NCBI GenBank assembly: GCA_902651635.1
Contig: CACRSC010000012.1
Coordinates: 214,681 to 261,610 of the forward strand
DNA length: 46,930 nt
Origin: Mastigamoeba balamuthi
Lineage: Eukaryota > Evosea > Mastigamoebida > Mastigamoebidae
Reading direction: 5' to 3'
Shown: piece after piece, positions 32,159-42,308 of the stretch
How the letters are laid out: each line of letters opens with the position of its first letter
Numbering within the stretch: position 1 is the stretch's first letter
Notes under the pieces: model-generated
Databases searched by the model: none
Told to the model about the DNA's origin: nothing
The model's input: only the letters and a program-made list of their open reading frames with translations
Position numbers and translations under genes: made by a program

Positions 32159-33823
32159 TCAGATGAGTACTCGCATACTAAGCTCCTGCCACGCTGTGCT
32201 CGGTGGGTCCTTCGCTGCTTTTGTCTCCTTCCTGGTGCTGCTTGGCACTTCTGCTGCACTATGCTCCTTCCTGGGGCTCTGCGTGGCCTGAACCACGAGC
32301 TGCTGTCTGGGGCTGAGGGTCGACTCCCTCGCAGCAGTGCTCCGCGGCTGCCTCGGGCTCAGTTTCACTTCCCTTGGCGAAACCTGCAGCCTCTCCCTGG
32401 AGCTTATCTGCAGCTCAAGCCCCGTCACCTGCGGCTGCCTGGCGGTTATCTGCGGGCGGAGCTCCTCTGATGGGCTCTGCCCGGGCCTGGGGCTCACGGG
32501 GGTGCTCTGCTCTGTGCTCTGTCGCAGCCTCGGGCTTGTCGCCAGCATCTCAGGCGCCACTGCGGTCTGCCCCTGCGCCTGCTGGGTGCTGGCCGAGTCC
32601 CTTGCAGCCCTCTGGGCGCCCCTTGTCCTAGCCAGCTGCTGCACTGCGTCTCGCTTGGCGATCACGAGCTTTGTGTAGGCGCTGTACCACCTCTCGTGGT
32701 CCGAGACGTCCTTGGCGCTGCGCCCCGGCAGCGCGCGGGCCATCTCTGCGCGCGTGCCGCCTCTGGCCTTGAGGAACCTGAGGTGCTCCTCGTCGCCCCA
32801 CCCCCCGGTGATGCCCCCCGTCAGCGCCACAAACTCGTCCAGCGACCTCTCCTCCGCCGTCCGCGTGGACCGCAGCACGCCTCTCGTCTTCTTCGCCGTT
32901 CTGCGGGCCTGGAGTCAATTGCTCGCCTGCTGCTTGCGCGAGGGTGGGGAGGTGCCCCAGCGCACCGCGTGGCGGTGAGGGAGCTGCCGTTCGAGGGGGC
33001 GCGGGGGCTCGGGAGGTCTTCGGGGAGCTCGGGGAGCGAGCGGACGGCGGACTCGGCCTCCATGGCCTCGCACTCGAGCGACGCCCACTGCTCGCCCAGC
33101 TCGCGCCGGACCTCCGCGCACGCCTCCTGGGCGCGGTCCACCAGGCTCCTCGTGCGCTCCAGCGCCTGGTACTGCGTCACGCGTTGCGATGGAACCTGCA
33201 AAGCACGCCGGGCATGTGAAAACCGCTGGCATTACACCACCAGTTCAGTTCAAACCGGTTTTACAGTCAATTGAACCGCGGAACTCCCCCCCCCCTTCTG
33301 GTGCTCCTCCTGTCAACCGAGCCGCCCGAGTGGTGGCATTGTGCCGGCGTGGAGCTGTAGAGCATCAAGCCGGAATCCGGAAAGAGATATCGCCATCGCG
33401 GGAAATCTCGCGGGATTTTTTCTTCCCGTAGACTCTGTGCTATCGAAAAATCAACTGATTCGGGACGGGAGGCGCGCGCGCGTACGATGGGCGCCGCCCA
33501 CGCGTTGGCCGCGGTGGTGACCAGCCGCTTGATCGCCACGCGCCTCGTCGACCACGCCAGCCCCAGGGCCCTCGGCGAGTGCTCGGCCGCGCGCACGTAC
33601 GCCAGCACCGCCGCGTGCTCCTCTGACGTCATCGCCCCCGCGGCGCTGCGCATCAGCGCCTGCAGCTCCCTGTCGGCGCTGTCGTGCCTGCGGGGTGGTC
33701 AGGACCCCGCGGGGGGATGCCGAGGGGAGGGAGGCGGGCGTGCTCGAGGCGTAGGGTGTGAAACTCGCGGCACCAGCGCTCTCCGGGTCGCAGCGTGCCG
33801 GCGGTGGCGTTGCCGGAGATCAT
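32159..33823 (-). CDS. CCDC112-like coiled-coil protein with SANT-like segment
   Basis: Last two exons on the minus strand are firm: 32966-33195 and 32159-32900. An exon ending at 33486 (donor GTACGC) and beginning near 33640-33665, and a first exon from ATG 33823, are probable, but the first junction is not resolved. The key segment is GGITGGWGDEEHLRFLKARG followed by ALPGRSAKDVSDHERWYSAY, which matches the arrangement I know from CCDC112/CCDC148 (Gly-Gly-Trp, then LPG, then H-x2-WY). A coiled-coil region rich in Glu, Arg and Ala precedes it; a Ser/Pro/Gln-rich tail follows with repeated SPRQ/SPR units, possible kinase sites. In animals CCDC112 is a centriolar-satellite protein linked to cilia. 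Divergent from RAD6 with about 270 nt between. Confidence 0.6.
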
Positions 33824-34096
33824 AGTGGGTGCGCGGATTAAATTGAGGAGATACAGGCTCGAGGAGATACAGGATTTGCCCTGCGATATTATGTGAATAA
33901 CGGAACCATAGTGTGACAAATGATCATATGTCGGGGGCGGGGGCGGGACTGCTCATACGAGAATCATACTTGGTCCTGGCGCAGTACGGTGCCGAGATGA
34001 AGAAAAACACGTCAGGATTTCCGGACACGCGTATCGTGAGAGATAATCTTGACAGATATTGCCAGTATTTTAAAAAAGCACAGCTCACCGCGGAAG

Positions 34097-35286
34097 ATGT
34101 CCACTCCAGCCAGAAGAAGGCGAGCCCCTCTTTCCCCCGCTGGCGACTCCTCCCGCTGCCCCCCGCTACCCGCCCCTGGGGTGTCCCTTTGCGCGCGGCC
34201 CCCTCGTAGCTCGCACTGAATTTCTGTTTACCATATCTTCGGTTTTCCCCCGTGTTGCCTGCGTTGACGTGGCTCCTCTCCTCCTCGCCCCCCGCTGCCC
34301 CGGCGCGAATCGACGTGCACGGCGGGACACATGGCAGGCTGATGAGGGACTTCCGCCGCCTGCAGACGGACCCGCCGAGCGGCATCAGTGGCGCGCCCGA
34401 GGAGAACAACATCCTCGCGTGGCACTGTGTCATCTTTGGGTGCGCACCCGCCGAGCCCCCCTCAAACCGGGCGGCCCAAACCCCCAGCGCGCGCCGGGCC
34501 GCCTCCTCCGAACCGCGCGGATTCCCGACTGGGATAATTCACGAAATCTCCTCCCCCCCCCCTCGTATCTCTCCCCCAAAGGCCGCCTCCTGCCCCTCTT
34601 GTCTTGTGTCCCCTGGCACAATTGATACCGCCCGCCAGTCATCCGCCGCTCCTCACCTTGGTTCCCTCCTCCCTCCCTCGCAGACCGGACGACACGCCGT
34701 GGGAGGGCGGTGAGTAGCCGCGGCGTTTTGCATGCCAGCCCGTGCTTTGCTTGATTGCCTGCTCCCCCCCGGAAGGATGATGTGTCTGCCCTGGGTTTTC
34801 ATTTGGAAATTCGCGATTTGTAGATCCTGTCACCCCTCCCTCCCTTGTGGGCTCCCCCCGGGTGTCTGAGCCGCGACCCTCTGCAGGCACGTTCAAGCTG
34901 ATGATGCAGTTCAGCGAGGAGTACCCTAACAAGGCGCCCCAAGTCAAGTTTGTCTCGAAGATCTTCCACCCCAACGGTGACACCCCCTCGATCTCGAAAT
35001 TACCTACCTGCTCTGCCGCCAACTTACCGAGATCTCCCCTCCGCTGCCCCGACCACCAGTGTACGCTGACGGCAGCATTTGCCTGGACATCCTGGGGAAC
35101 CAGTGGAGCCCGATCTACGACATTGCCGCGATCCTGACGTCGATCCAGTCGCTGCTCTCGGACCCCAACCCCAACAGCCCCGCCAACGGCGAGGCGGCCC
35201 GCCTCTTTGTCGAGAACAAGCGCGAGTACGCGCGCCGTGTCGCTGAGGTCGTCGAGCTCAGCTGGCAGGACGCCCCCGCGCACTGA
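34097..35286 (+). CDS. RAD6: Ubiquitin-conjugating enzyme E2, RAD6/UBC2 type
   Basis: Five exons, 34097-34119, 34338-34439, 34684-34709, 34887-34976 and 35060-35286; 155 residues. The N-terminus [20 protein letters not shown] is the RAD6 signature. The active-site cysteine lies in [14 protein letters not shown], and the HPN motif is in KIFHPNVYADG. The tail [16 protein letters not shown] is RAD6-like, and the chain ends without the acidic extension seen in yeast. It charges ubiquitin for N-degron turnover, H2B or PCNA modification. The first intron (218 nt) begins with GC (AGAAG|GCGAGC); no GT donor there gives the conserved RRRLMRDF. Exon 3 is only 26 nt. Confidence 0.93.
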
Positions 35287-35769
35287 CCGGGCTCCCGGCC
35301 AGTGGCCTCTCTCCCACCCCCTTTCTCCCTTGTGTGACGTGTCCCCCCGGCAGACCAAACGGAAACAAAGGGAGAGAGGGCCGGTTGACTTCTTGCTGCC
35401 TTAGCCACACGCACGTGCTCTCTTCCGTAGCTGATTGCTCCTCCAATCCTGCGCCACGATGCTCCCGGGGTGCCAGGGCCAGCCAGACCGAACGAGCACA
35501 GTAAGGGATCGTCATCAGTGTGTATCTAGTGTGTTTGTGTGTGGTCCAGGCATGGGTTGTGCAGTGCTGATGCGAAGGCAGTGCGATGAGGGGGGAAGAG
35601 GATGCGGGGCAGAAAGAGTAGAGTAGGTGGGGCGGAGGAAGCGACGCAGGGGGCCACCAATAATGCGCTGGGCTGCGTTCTCTGTGTTGATCCGGGCGCT
35701 CTGCTGCAGGGGGCGTGCGCGGCGGTTGCTGCTGCTGCTGCTGCTGCTGCCGGGGCGGCCTGCTGCTGC
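35287..35769. other. Convergent 3' region with CTG repeat
   Basis: Lies between the stops of RAD6 (+) and the WW/RING gene (minus). Apart from the triplet repeat listed separately, nothing was identified. Confidence 0.35.
35727..35750. repeat. (TGC)8 triplet repeat
   Basis: Eight perfect TGC units just beyond the stop codon of the minus-strand WW/RING gene, so CAG-type repeats in its 3' UTR when read in the sense direction. The same gene has a coding CAG run in exon 1. Confidence 0.9.
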
Positions 35770-36975
35770 TCAGCACCGGAACACGCGGACAATCTCCGAG
35801 ATGGGGTTGCGGCAGATGGGGCAGTTCTTGAGGCTGCTGGCGCACTGCGAGCACACGCACATGTGCCCGCACTTGAGCAGCACCACGTCTATCTTGCGCT
35901 CCATGCACACCGTGCACGTCCCGTCCGCGCTCTGCGCCCCCTCCTCCTGCTGCTGCCCCTGCGCCTGCGCCTGCGCCTGTGCCCCCTCGGGCGCGGGGCT
36001 CTCGCTCTTGGTCGACTGCGCCCCCGCGTCCTGCGCCCCCTGCGCCCCGGGGCTCCCGCTCTGCGCCGGCGTCGACCCCGCGCGCTCGCGCACGAGGTGG
36101 ACGCCCTGCAGCCTGCGCTGCAGTATGTGCTCAACCAGCTGCGGCACGGCCGCGTCGGGGCACGCGGCGGCCGCCTCCTGCGCCGCCTGCCTGCTGAACC
36201 CCATCTGCTCGAGCTCGGCCACGCGCGGGTCGATGACGGGGTGCTCGAACCGGGGCAGCCCCGAGGCCGAGGGCACCGAGGCGTGCTGGCCCTGCGCCGG
36301 CGACGCCACCGGCCGCGCGACCGCCGGCGACGACGACGACGACGACGGCGACCCCGCGGCGGCCAGCGGGTTCGTCCACGACGTCGTGCGGTTGGCGTGG
36401 TCGATGAAGTACAGGCGGCCCGTGCGCGGGTCCGTGCGCGCCTCCCAGCTGGGCGGCACGCGGACGGCGGCCATCACCTCGGGCGGCAGCGCCCACATCG
36501 TGCGCCGCATGAAGTGGTCGATGTAGTAGTACCGGTTCGACGCCGCGTCGCGCCGCATCTCCCAGTTGGCCGGCAGGCCCAGCGTCACGCTCTCGCCCGC
36601 CGGGGGCGACGTGACAAGGCTCCCGCGCGGCCCCACGGGCACCCTGCCCCGGGGGGGGGGGGAGAAAAATCAGTTGATTCCTCCGCCGGAGATTGCAATA
36701 TATATTCGGCTCAGATATTTTTGGAATACAAATGGGCGTTAATGTGGCCTCCCGGCGCGCCTGCCGGAGAATGCGCCGGCCCCCGGGCAGTGTTTCTGCT
36801 TTTTTCTCGGCCGTCTCCCCTGTAAAGGGAAGAAAAATCCGCGCGGGGATGGGCGGTGCGGAGCGGGGGCTACGCACTGCGAGGGCGACGTCGGCTGCTG
36901 CTGCTGCTGCTGCTGCGCCTGGGGGTACGCGTAGCGCGAGCCCAGCGTGGGCGTGTTCTGCGGCGGGTAGGCCAT
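35770..36975 (-). CDS. WW-WW-UBA-RING protein (probable E3 ubiquitin ligase)
   Basis: Two exons on the minus strand, 36878-36975 and 35770-36643, with a 234-nt intron; 323 residues. After a short Gln-rich leader come two WW domains: [21 protein letters not shown] and [21 protein letters not shown], each with both tryptophans and the Tyr-rich strand (second Trp in MWALPPE and SWTNPL). Residues about 190-235 are a UBA domain ([20 protein letters not shown]). The extreme C-terminus is a C3HC4 RING ([21 protein letters not shown], ending VFRC). WW domains bind Pro-rich partners, UBA binds ubiquitin and RING recruits the E2, so a PPxY-guided ligase is likely. The intron carries a C11 run and the CAGTTGATT motif. 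It is convergent with RAD6, a possible E2 partner by position only. Confidence 0.85.
36895..36916 (-). repeat. Coding CAG repeat (poly-Gln) in WW/RING gene
   Basis: Seven CAG codons in the first exon of the minus-strand WW/RING gene, encoding a glutamine run just before the splice donor. Confidence 0.85.
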
Positions 36976-37732
36976 GGCCAGCTGCTGCGGCTGCGGCTGG
37001 GCGCCGGAGGGTCGCTCAGAGGTCCTTGCGCTCGGGCGCGGTAGCCTCGGGGTCTTGTGTCCGGGGCACGCTCTCAGGCCTGTGCTCTGCGCGCACTTGA
37101 GGTGCACTCGGTAGCCGCAAACTAATATCGGGGTATTGCCCGCAGTTGACGTGGCGCAGGGTGAGAAAAAGAAGATACCGGTATCGGGGTGCGGAATCTA
37201 GATTCAGTGGCGCAAAGTGGGGCGAGCGAGTGGCCGTACCACAGCAGCGAGCTCCAGGCTCTCGGTTCCCCCGAATGTCCTCGCTGAGGCGAAGTTGCGT
37301 TGGTTATCCGGTTCATTATCGGGAAAAAACGTGCGGCGGTTCTCGTCTCTCCCAGCCAGCAGACCGCGAACGAAGGGAGGATTCCGGCGAGGGGTAGAGG
37401 AAGAAGAGGAAGAGAGAGAGAGAGAGAGACGCTGAGGGAGTGGGAGCGCACCCGCAGCGATCACACCAGGTGGCGGTCTTGAACGGCTTCTTCTCGAAAA
37501 GGTGGCCACCAAGCATGCAGGGTGGGAGGCACCGGCGCGGGGGAGGGTGTGGAGGGCGCTGCTCTCTCTGAAGAGGTCCCTGCGCACTCCTCGTATGGCG
37601 AGGCCACACAACGGCGTGAATAAGAAACACTCCGGTCTAGGGTTGTGTGAAGCAAGGGGAGGGTGAGGGGAACGAAGATACGCAAATCTCCTTGGCGATG
37701 AATCTGGGCTACGATCCGTGCCTAAAATAAGG
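36976..37732. other. Divergent promoter region
   Basis: Between the starts of the WW/RING gene (minus) and the C2 gene (+). It holds a GA-rich microsatellite (about 37406-37428) and T/A-rich patches. No RNA gene or exon could be supported. Confidence 0.35.
37406..37428. repeat. GA-rich microsatellite
   Basis: An imperfect run of GA dinucleotides in the divergent promoter region between the WW/RING and C2 genes. Confidence 0.85.
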
Positions 37733-39086
37733 ATGCGTAGGCTCGCATCGTGGTTCCATCGGGCAGCGGGGGTTGTCACGCCTCAGGACGAGTCGCGCGT
37801 GCACCTGGGGACCCTCCAGCCTGCCGCCCCGAGCCCCGCATCCACCGCCCCCGAACCAAAGTAGCCAATCCCCTTGCCGTCTCTCACCGCCTCACTGACC
37901 TGACGGGTCTCGGGTGCATACGTAACGCGTATCTCAAAGGCCGAGCGTCGTTGGCGTCGTTCGCGTGGACGTGCGTTCGGCTCGGCGCCTATTCGGTGGC
38001 GAGCTGAGGTCGTCGGACTGGTGTGCTGTTCGCATCGAGTGCGGGGCTGTTGTGCGCACCACGCGGGCTGTCCCGCTCGGAGGCGGGGCGCCCCAGTGGA
38101 ACCAGACCAAGCACATCCCCGCCCACGCCCTGCGCGCCCGCTCCGCCCCGGAGAATGCTGTGGTTGCCCGCCTCGAGGTGTCCCGAGGTACTGGCGTCCT
38201 GGGCGGATGACGCACGGCCCGGTCCTCACTGCGGGCCCTCGCAAGGTGACTCGCCAGCCATGACGTTGGGCTCGGTCTCGTTCCACCTGCACGACTTGGC
38301 CAAGTCGGGCCACGTTTCCGGGTGCGCAGGCGGGTCTCAGACCGCACCCCCCGGTCTCCCTCGACTGACCGTGCCAGCGACAGCAACTTTGACCTGATGG
38401 ACGGGTCTCTGGCTGTGGGCGAGCTTGACCTGAGCCTCACGTGGTGCTACGGCGCCTACGGCTACGGCTACTCGGCGCTCCTCTGCGGCACAGACGACCA
38501 GCGCACGTCGTCGCACCAGACCTCGTCTGCAGCAGCGCCCGAAGCCTCGGTCGCGCGGTGCCTGTACCCGAGGCCTGCCGGGCTCGCCCCCGAGACCCTC
38601 GACCCTCGCACGCGCACTGTCACGGCGCCTGCGTCGGCCCCAACGCGGACTCTGACGTCTCTGCTCCCCTCCTCGCGAGGAGGCGTCAGCGCCGCCGCCC
38701 TTGGCGCCGCGGGGCTGCTCGGGACACAGCAGCAGCCCCCGGCGTACGCTGAGGGAGCGGCCGTCGTGCGCAGGAGGCGTGTGTCTTGGAATCCAGCGCC
38801 CGAGGCGGCGGTCGTCGCTCACGGAGAGCTGGTGGCCGCAACGACAGAGGCGCACGCGGCGCGGCAGGAGGCCTTCAGGCACGCCGGGACGAGCATCGCA
38901 GGCCAGCAGGTGGCCAGCAACCGCGCTGCACGCATCGCAGCCCTCAGAAGCGTGGTCGAGTCCTGTGAGCCCGTTTCGATGGCTGTCGACAGGTCTGCGC
39001 TCAGGGCCATGCGCTGCGCAGCCGCGTCTGGGCCCGATCTGGCGGCCACAGCCGCCCTGTTCGAGCCGGTGTGGCTGGACACCTGA
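37733..39086 (+). CDS. C2-domain protein
   Basis: Four exons, 37733-37860, 37940-38187, 38246-38321 and 38384-39086, encode 384 residues. The first exon (43 residues) ends in an in-frame stop just past its donor, so it is easy to miss. Exons 2-4 together form a C2 domain, residues about 45-170: VVRVDVRSARRLFGGELRSSD, then WCAVRIECG, GAPQWNQT (the P-x-W-N-x-T turn), VVARLEVSRGD, LGSVSFHLHDLAKSG and LAVGELDLSLTW. C2 domains bind membranes or proteins; several calcium-binding aspartates are not evident, so calcium dependence is doubtful. The C-terminal 200 residues are Ala, Ser and Arg rich, with a helical segment (RQEAFRHAGTSIAGQQVASN), and were not assigned. Confidence 0.75.
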
Positions 39087-39397
39087 GCGGTCGGTGTGCT
39101 CCTTTGTGGGCCGTCCTGACTGTAGAACCGAACATACCCCTCACATCGGCCATTACGATAAACGGACCCCCAGTTTTGCTGTATCACGCCAGCGGAAACC
39201 GCAAACCTCCCGCAAGGCCCGGCCGTCGCTCGCGGGTCGGTGCTTCAGCGGGGCCTGGCCGCTCTGAGGCGTCGGGCCCTGAGGCCGCGGCACAGGATCC
39301 AACCGGAGAAATCTTGCTGGCGGGGCTTGTTGTCGGTTGGTTGGTTGAAATAAAAACAAAGCCCCTCTGCGGCGCTGCGCGAGCGAGTGAGAGAGAG
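39087..39397. other. Intergenic region, nothing identified
   Basis: Short spacer between the C2 gene and the ADF-H gene on the same strand. It ends with a GA-rich leader just before the ATG at 39398. No other feature seen. Confidence 0.35.
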
Positions 39398-39885
39398 ATG
39401 GACACCTCGGACCCCGCCATCCTCGACGCCCTCAAGGCTGTCTTCGAGCGCAAGCACAAGTGGTGCCCCCCCTTTGCAGCCGCGCGCCCGCCCGGCCCTT
39501 CTCTCTGAGTTCAACAACTGAAACCGGACAAACCCGCACGGGCCGAACGAACTCCAGGGCGCAGCTGGGGCTCGTGCCCAAGACGACCAGGCTGCGCGTC
39601 GACGAGCTCGGCGACATGCCGCTGGGCGAGCTCAAGGACGAGCTCTCGGACGGCAAGGTGCTGTACGTCTACGCCCGCGAGGACCTCGCCGAGGGCCCCA
39701 AGTTCCTGCTGGTCGCGTGGTGCGGCGAGGGCGCACAGCCCGGGCTCAAGGCCGCGTTCGGCGGCATGACGGCGGCGCTCGAGGAGTTCCTCCGCCGGTC
39801 GGGGTTCGCTGTCAGCGCCCGCCTGCTGGCCAAGAACGCCGAGGACATCGCCGTGGAGCTCGGGCTGCAGAGGTGGCGCCTGTAG
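39398..39885 (+). CDS. Single-domain ADF-H protein (coactosin-like actin binder)
   Basis: Two exons, 39398-39459 and 39558-39885, give 129 residues, the size of a lone ADF homology domain. Landmarks: an N-terminal acidic helix (DPAILDALKAVFERKHK), ELSDGKVLYVYAREDL, then KFLLVAWCGEGAQPGLKAAFGG, which matches the central K-F-x-x-x-x-W-x-G-E-x-x-P-x-x-x-A stretch of coactosin/Abp1-type domains. The exon 1 donor is GTGGTG and the acceptor CCAG|G, phase 2. It should bind actin filaments in the cytosol. It differs from cofilin in lacking the typical basic long helix, so coactosin-like is a better label. Confidence 0.7.
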
Positions 39886-40328
39886 AGCGGGCGTGGTCCG
39901 TACCCCCCCAAGAGGCCGCCCTGCTGCGGAGGGAATTATCTCAGATTCTCTCGGATTTTTCCTTGCTCTGGCTAGGCGTCGCTTTGTCGTTGTCGAAAAG
40001 AAGCTTTTGCTGGCTGGAAAACCAGGCTGGTGATGTCAGATGACTAAATCACCTCTCTCTGCTCTGCGGGCGGAAACCCCCCTTCTTTGGAGATTTTATA
40101 TTTTTGAGTTAGGGCCAACACCGGTGTGGTGAGGTTCGCAGCGAACCGACAGGAGAGCCTTCCCTCTGTCCACACCCCCTCCCTTATCGCACCCTCCCAA
40201 GCGCCGCGCTGCCCCCCCCTCCACCGACACCCTCTTCCTCTCCCCCGCTCCTTGGCCTTTTTTTTTGCCGCTCTCTGTGTGTCCGTTCCGCACCCCTCTG
40301 GCACCGACGACGGCACCCGCGCGAACAA
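39886..40328. other. Intergenic / promoter region
   Basis: Precedes the third FDxCR gene. It contains C- and T-rich tracts at about 40170-40270 that could be a pyrimidine-rich promoter element. No gene was found. Confidence 0.35.
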
Positions 40329-42308
40329 ATGGAGACCCCGCTGATCGTCGTGCCCCCGCGCATCACGTCCAACAACGCGTTCACGGTGCGCCCGTGCCTT
40401 GGCCCCCGCCCCTCCCCTCCGGCGGGGTTGGCCAGCGCGTGTGGTTGGCAGCCCGGCCGCCTGGGGGGGTAGCAGGCCGCGTGGTGTGGTGGGGGGGGAG
40501 GGGACGGGGGGCGAGGGGGGTGCAAACGTTGGGTCAGAATCTCGTTTCTAGATTTTCGTGTAAACGTCTTGGGACATTATTCCTGTTCCGGAATCACGCT
40601 TTTCGTGCCTATCCGTGCAGTGTCTGTCTGTCTGTGCTGCTGCTGTAGGCGGGACAATCAGTTGACTCCCCCCCCGCCCGGCGGCGGCTGTGGCCATTCA
40701 GATTTGACGGGCGCCAACCGCCTTTTCCTCCTGCTTCCTTTGAATGAAGCAATCATCCGTATCTCCGAAGAGATTCCTGCTGTTTTCCTAAATGTTGTTT
40801 TGCGCGGAAAAGGAGAGATCGATCGCGAATCCGAGAATCTGGCTCACTCAGTATCTTCGCACCCCGAGCAGGTCAAGCTGTGCGTGCCGCAGCAATGGCG
40901 GCTGGACAACCGCCTGAGCGAGGACGACGTGCTGCGCTGCCGCGAGCTGATCCACGCCGTCAAGCTGCAGGAGAGCACGTGGGTGCCCTGCGACAGCTGC
41001 GGCAAGTGCGGCCCCAAGACGCGCAAGCCGTTCCTCGTCGTCGACTACACGGCCAACCGCGACGTCTTCGGGCCCTTTGTCGAGGCCGACGGCGTGACGG
41101 TCTACAACTTTGACCGCTGCCGCGTGTCGTGCTCGTCGTCGCGGCTGCACCTGCGGGCCGAGGTGGCCATCGCCCTCGAGCTCAAGGGCCACCTCATCAT
41201 CTCGAACCACTTCATCTCGGCCGCCAAGGACTGCCGCGCCCGCCGCGCCCGCGAGCTCCAGAGGCAGCAGCAGCAGCAGGAGCAGCAGGAGCAGCAGCAG
41301 CGGCTGGACGAGTGCGCGTCGGACACCTCGGGGACGTCGCCGCTGCTCGTGGGCTTCGCCGCCATGTGCACCGACCCCGGCGCCCGCCTGTCGCCCGCCC
41401 GCCTCTCGCTCGAGGCCCCGCGCGCCGCCCCCTGCCGCGACCACACGCCGGCGTGGGCCGCCGAGTGCTGCCCGCTCACCCCCGCGCCTCCCGCTCCGGG
41501 GGCGCCCGCCACGATGACGCCGTCGCCGGCAGCGGCGGGGGCCGCGGGGGCGACGGCTCCGGGGTCGGAGGAGGAGGAGGAGCAGCAGAAGGTGCTGCTG
41601 ATGTTCGAGGAGCGGCCAGAGGCCCTGAGCCCCATGGACGAGTCGCCGCTGCTCTCGCCCGACGAGTGGTCCGACTGCAGCCCGCGCTCGCTCTGCGACG
41701 CCCCCGACTACGAGTACAAGGACCCGTGGAACAGCCAGCTGCTCGGCGACGGCTATGCGGGCGCCCAGTCGGCGCCCGAGCCCGGCGTCGGCCCCTTCCA
41801 GGCGCTCTTCTCGCACACCAACTCGGCAGACTCGGGCTCCGCGGCTGCCGCGGCGGCGGCTGCGGCCCCGTGCGCGCCCTCCGAGATGCTCGCGGAGGCG
41901 CCGCCGCAGACGGCGGCCGAGGCGATCATCGGGGCGGTCCCGAGCAACGAGGCCTGCGCGGTGATGGTCTTCGGGTCGTCGCTGCCCGAGGAGCAGCTGC
42001 GGTCGCTCGAGGGCGGCCTGCGCGCGTTGCTGAGCGAGCGCGTCGACGGCTTCGTCTCGGCCGTGCTGCACCACACGCCGGCGTCGGGCGTCTCGGCGCT
42101 GGCCACGCGCTGCGCCGGCGTCGTCTCGTGCGCCAAGGCGCACTGGCTCGCCGTGCAGTACCTGACCAACAGCCTCGAGGGCGTCAGCAACGCGCTGGGG
42201 CGAGACCTCTTCGACCCCGCGATCACGACACTGCACCACGTGGCGTCTTCGTGGGACATGGCCCCGCAGCAGCAGCAGCAGCAACTGACCACCGCCGGGC
42301 ACGTTTAG
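40329..42308 (+). CDS. Member 3 of the Cys-rich 'FDxCR' domain family, with long poly-Gln C-terminal extension
   Basis: Two exons, 40329-40385 and 40872-42308, joined by a 486-nt intron; 497 residues. Exon 1 encodes METPLIVVPPRITSNNAFT and its phase-0 boundary matches intron 1 of the two paralogues. The domain follows: VKLCVPQQWRLDNRLSEDDV, VPCDSCGKCGPKTRKPF, VTVYNFDRCRVSCSSSRLHL, VAIALELKGHLIISNHFISA. Introns 2 and 3 of the paralogues are missing, so they were lost here or gained there. The rest is low-complexity (poly-Gln, Ala/Pro-rich) with an acidic EEEEQQKVLLMFEE patch, and a C-terminal helical region of about 110 residues (GGLRALLSERVDGFVSAVLH). A DNA- or RNA-linked regulator is conceivable from this layout, without proof. 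A frame reading from within the intron exists but begins without a convincing start. Confidence 0.72.

Noticed and set aside
40848-42302. A 484-codon minus-strand frame opposite the third FDxCR gene
   Set aside because: Arg/Gly-rich low-complexity translation with no homology; the plus frame holds the conserved domain.
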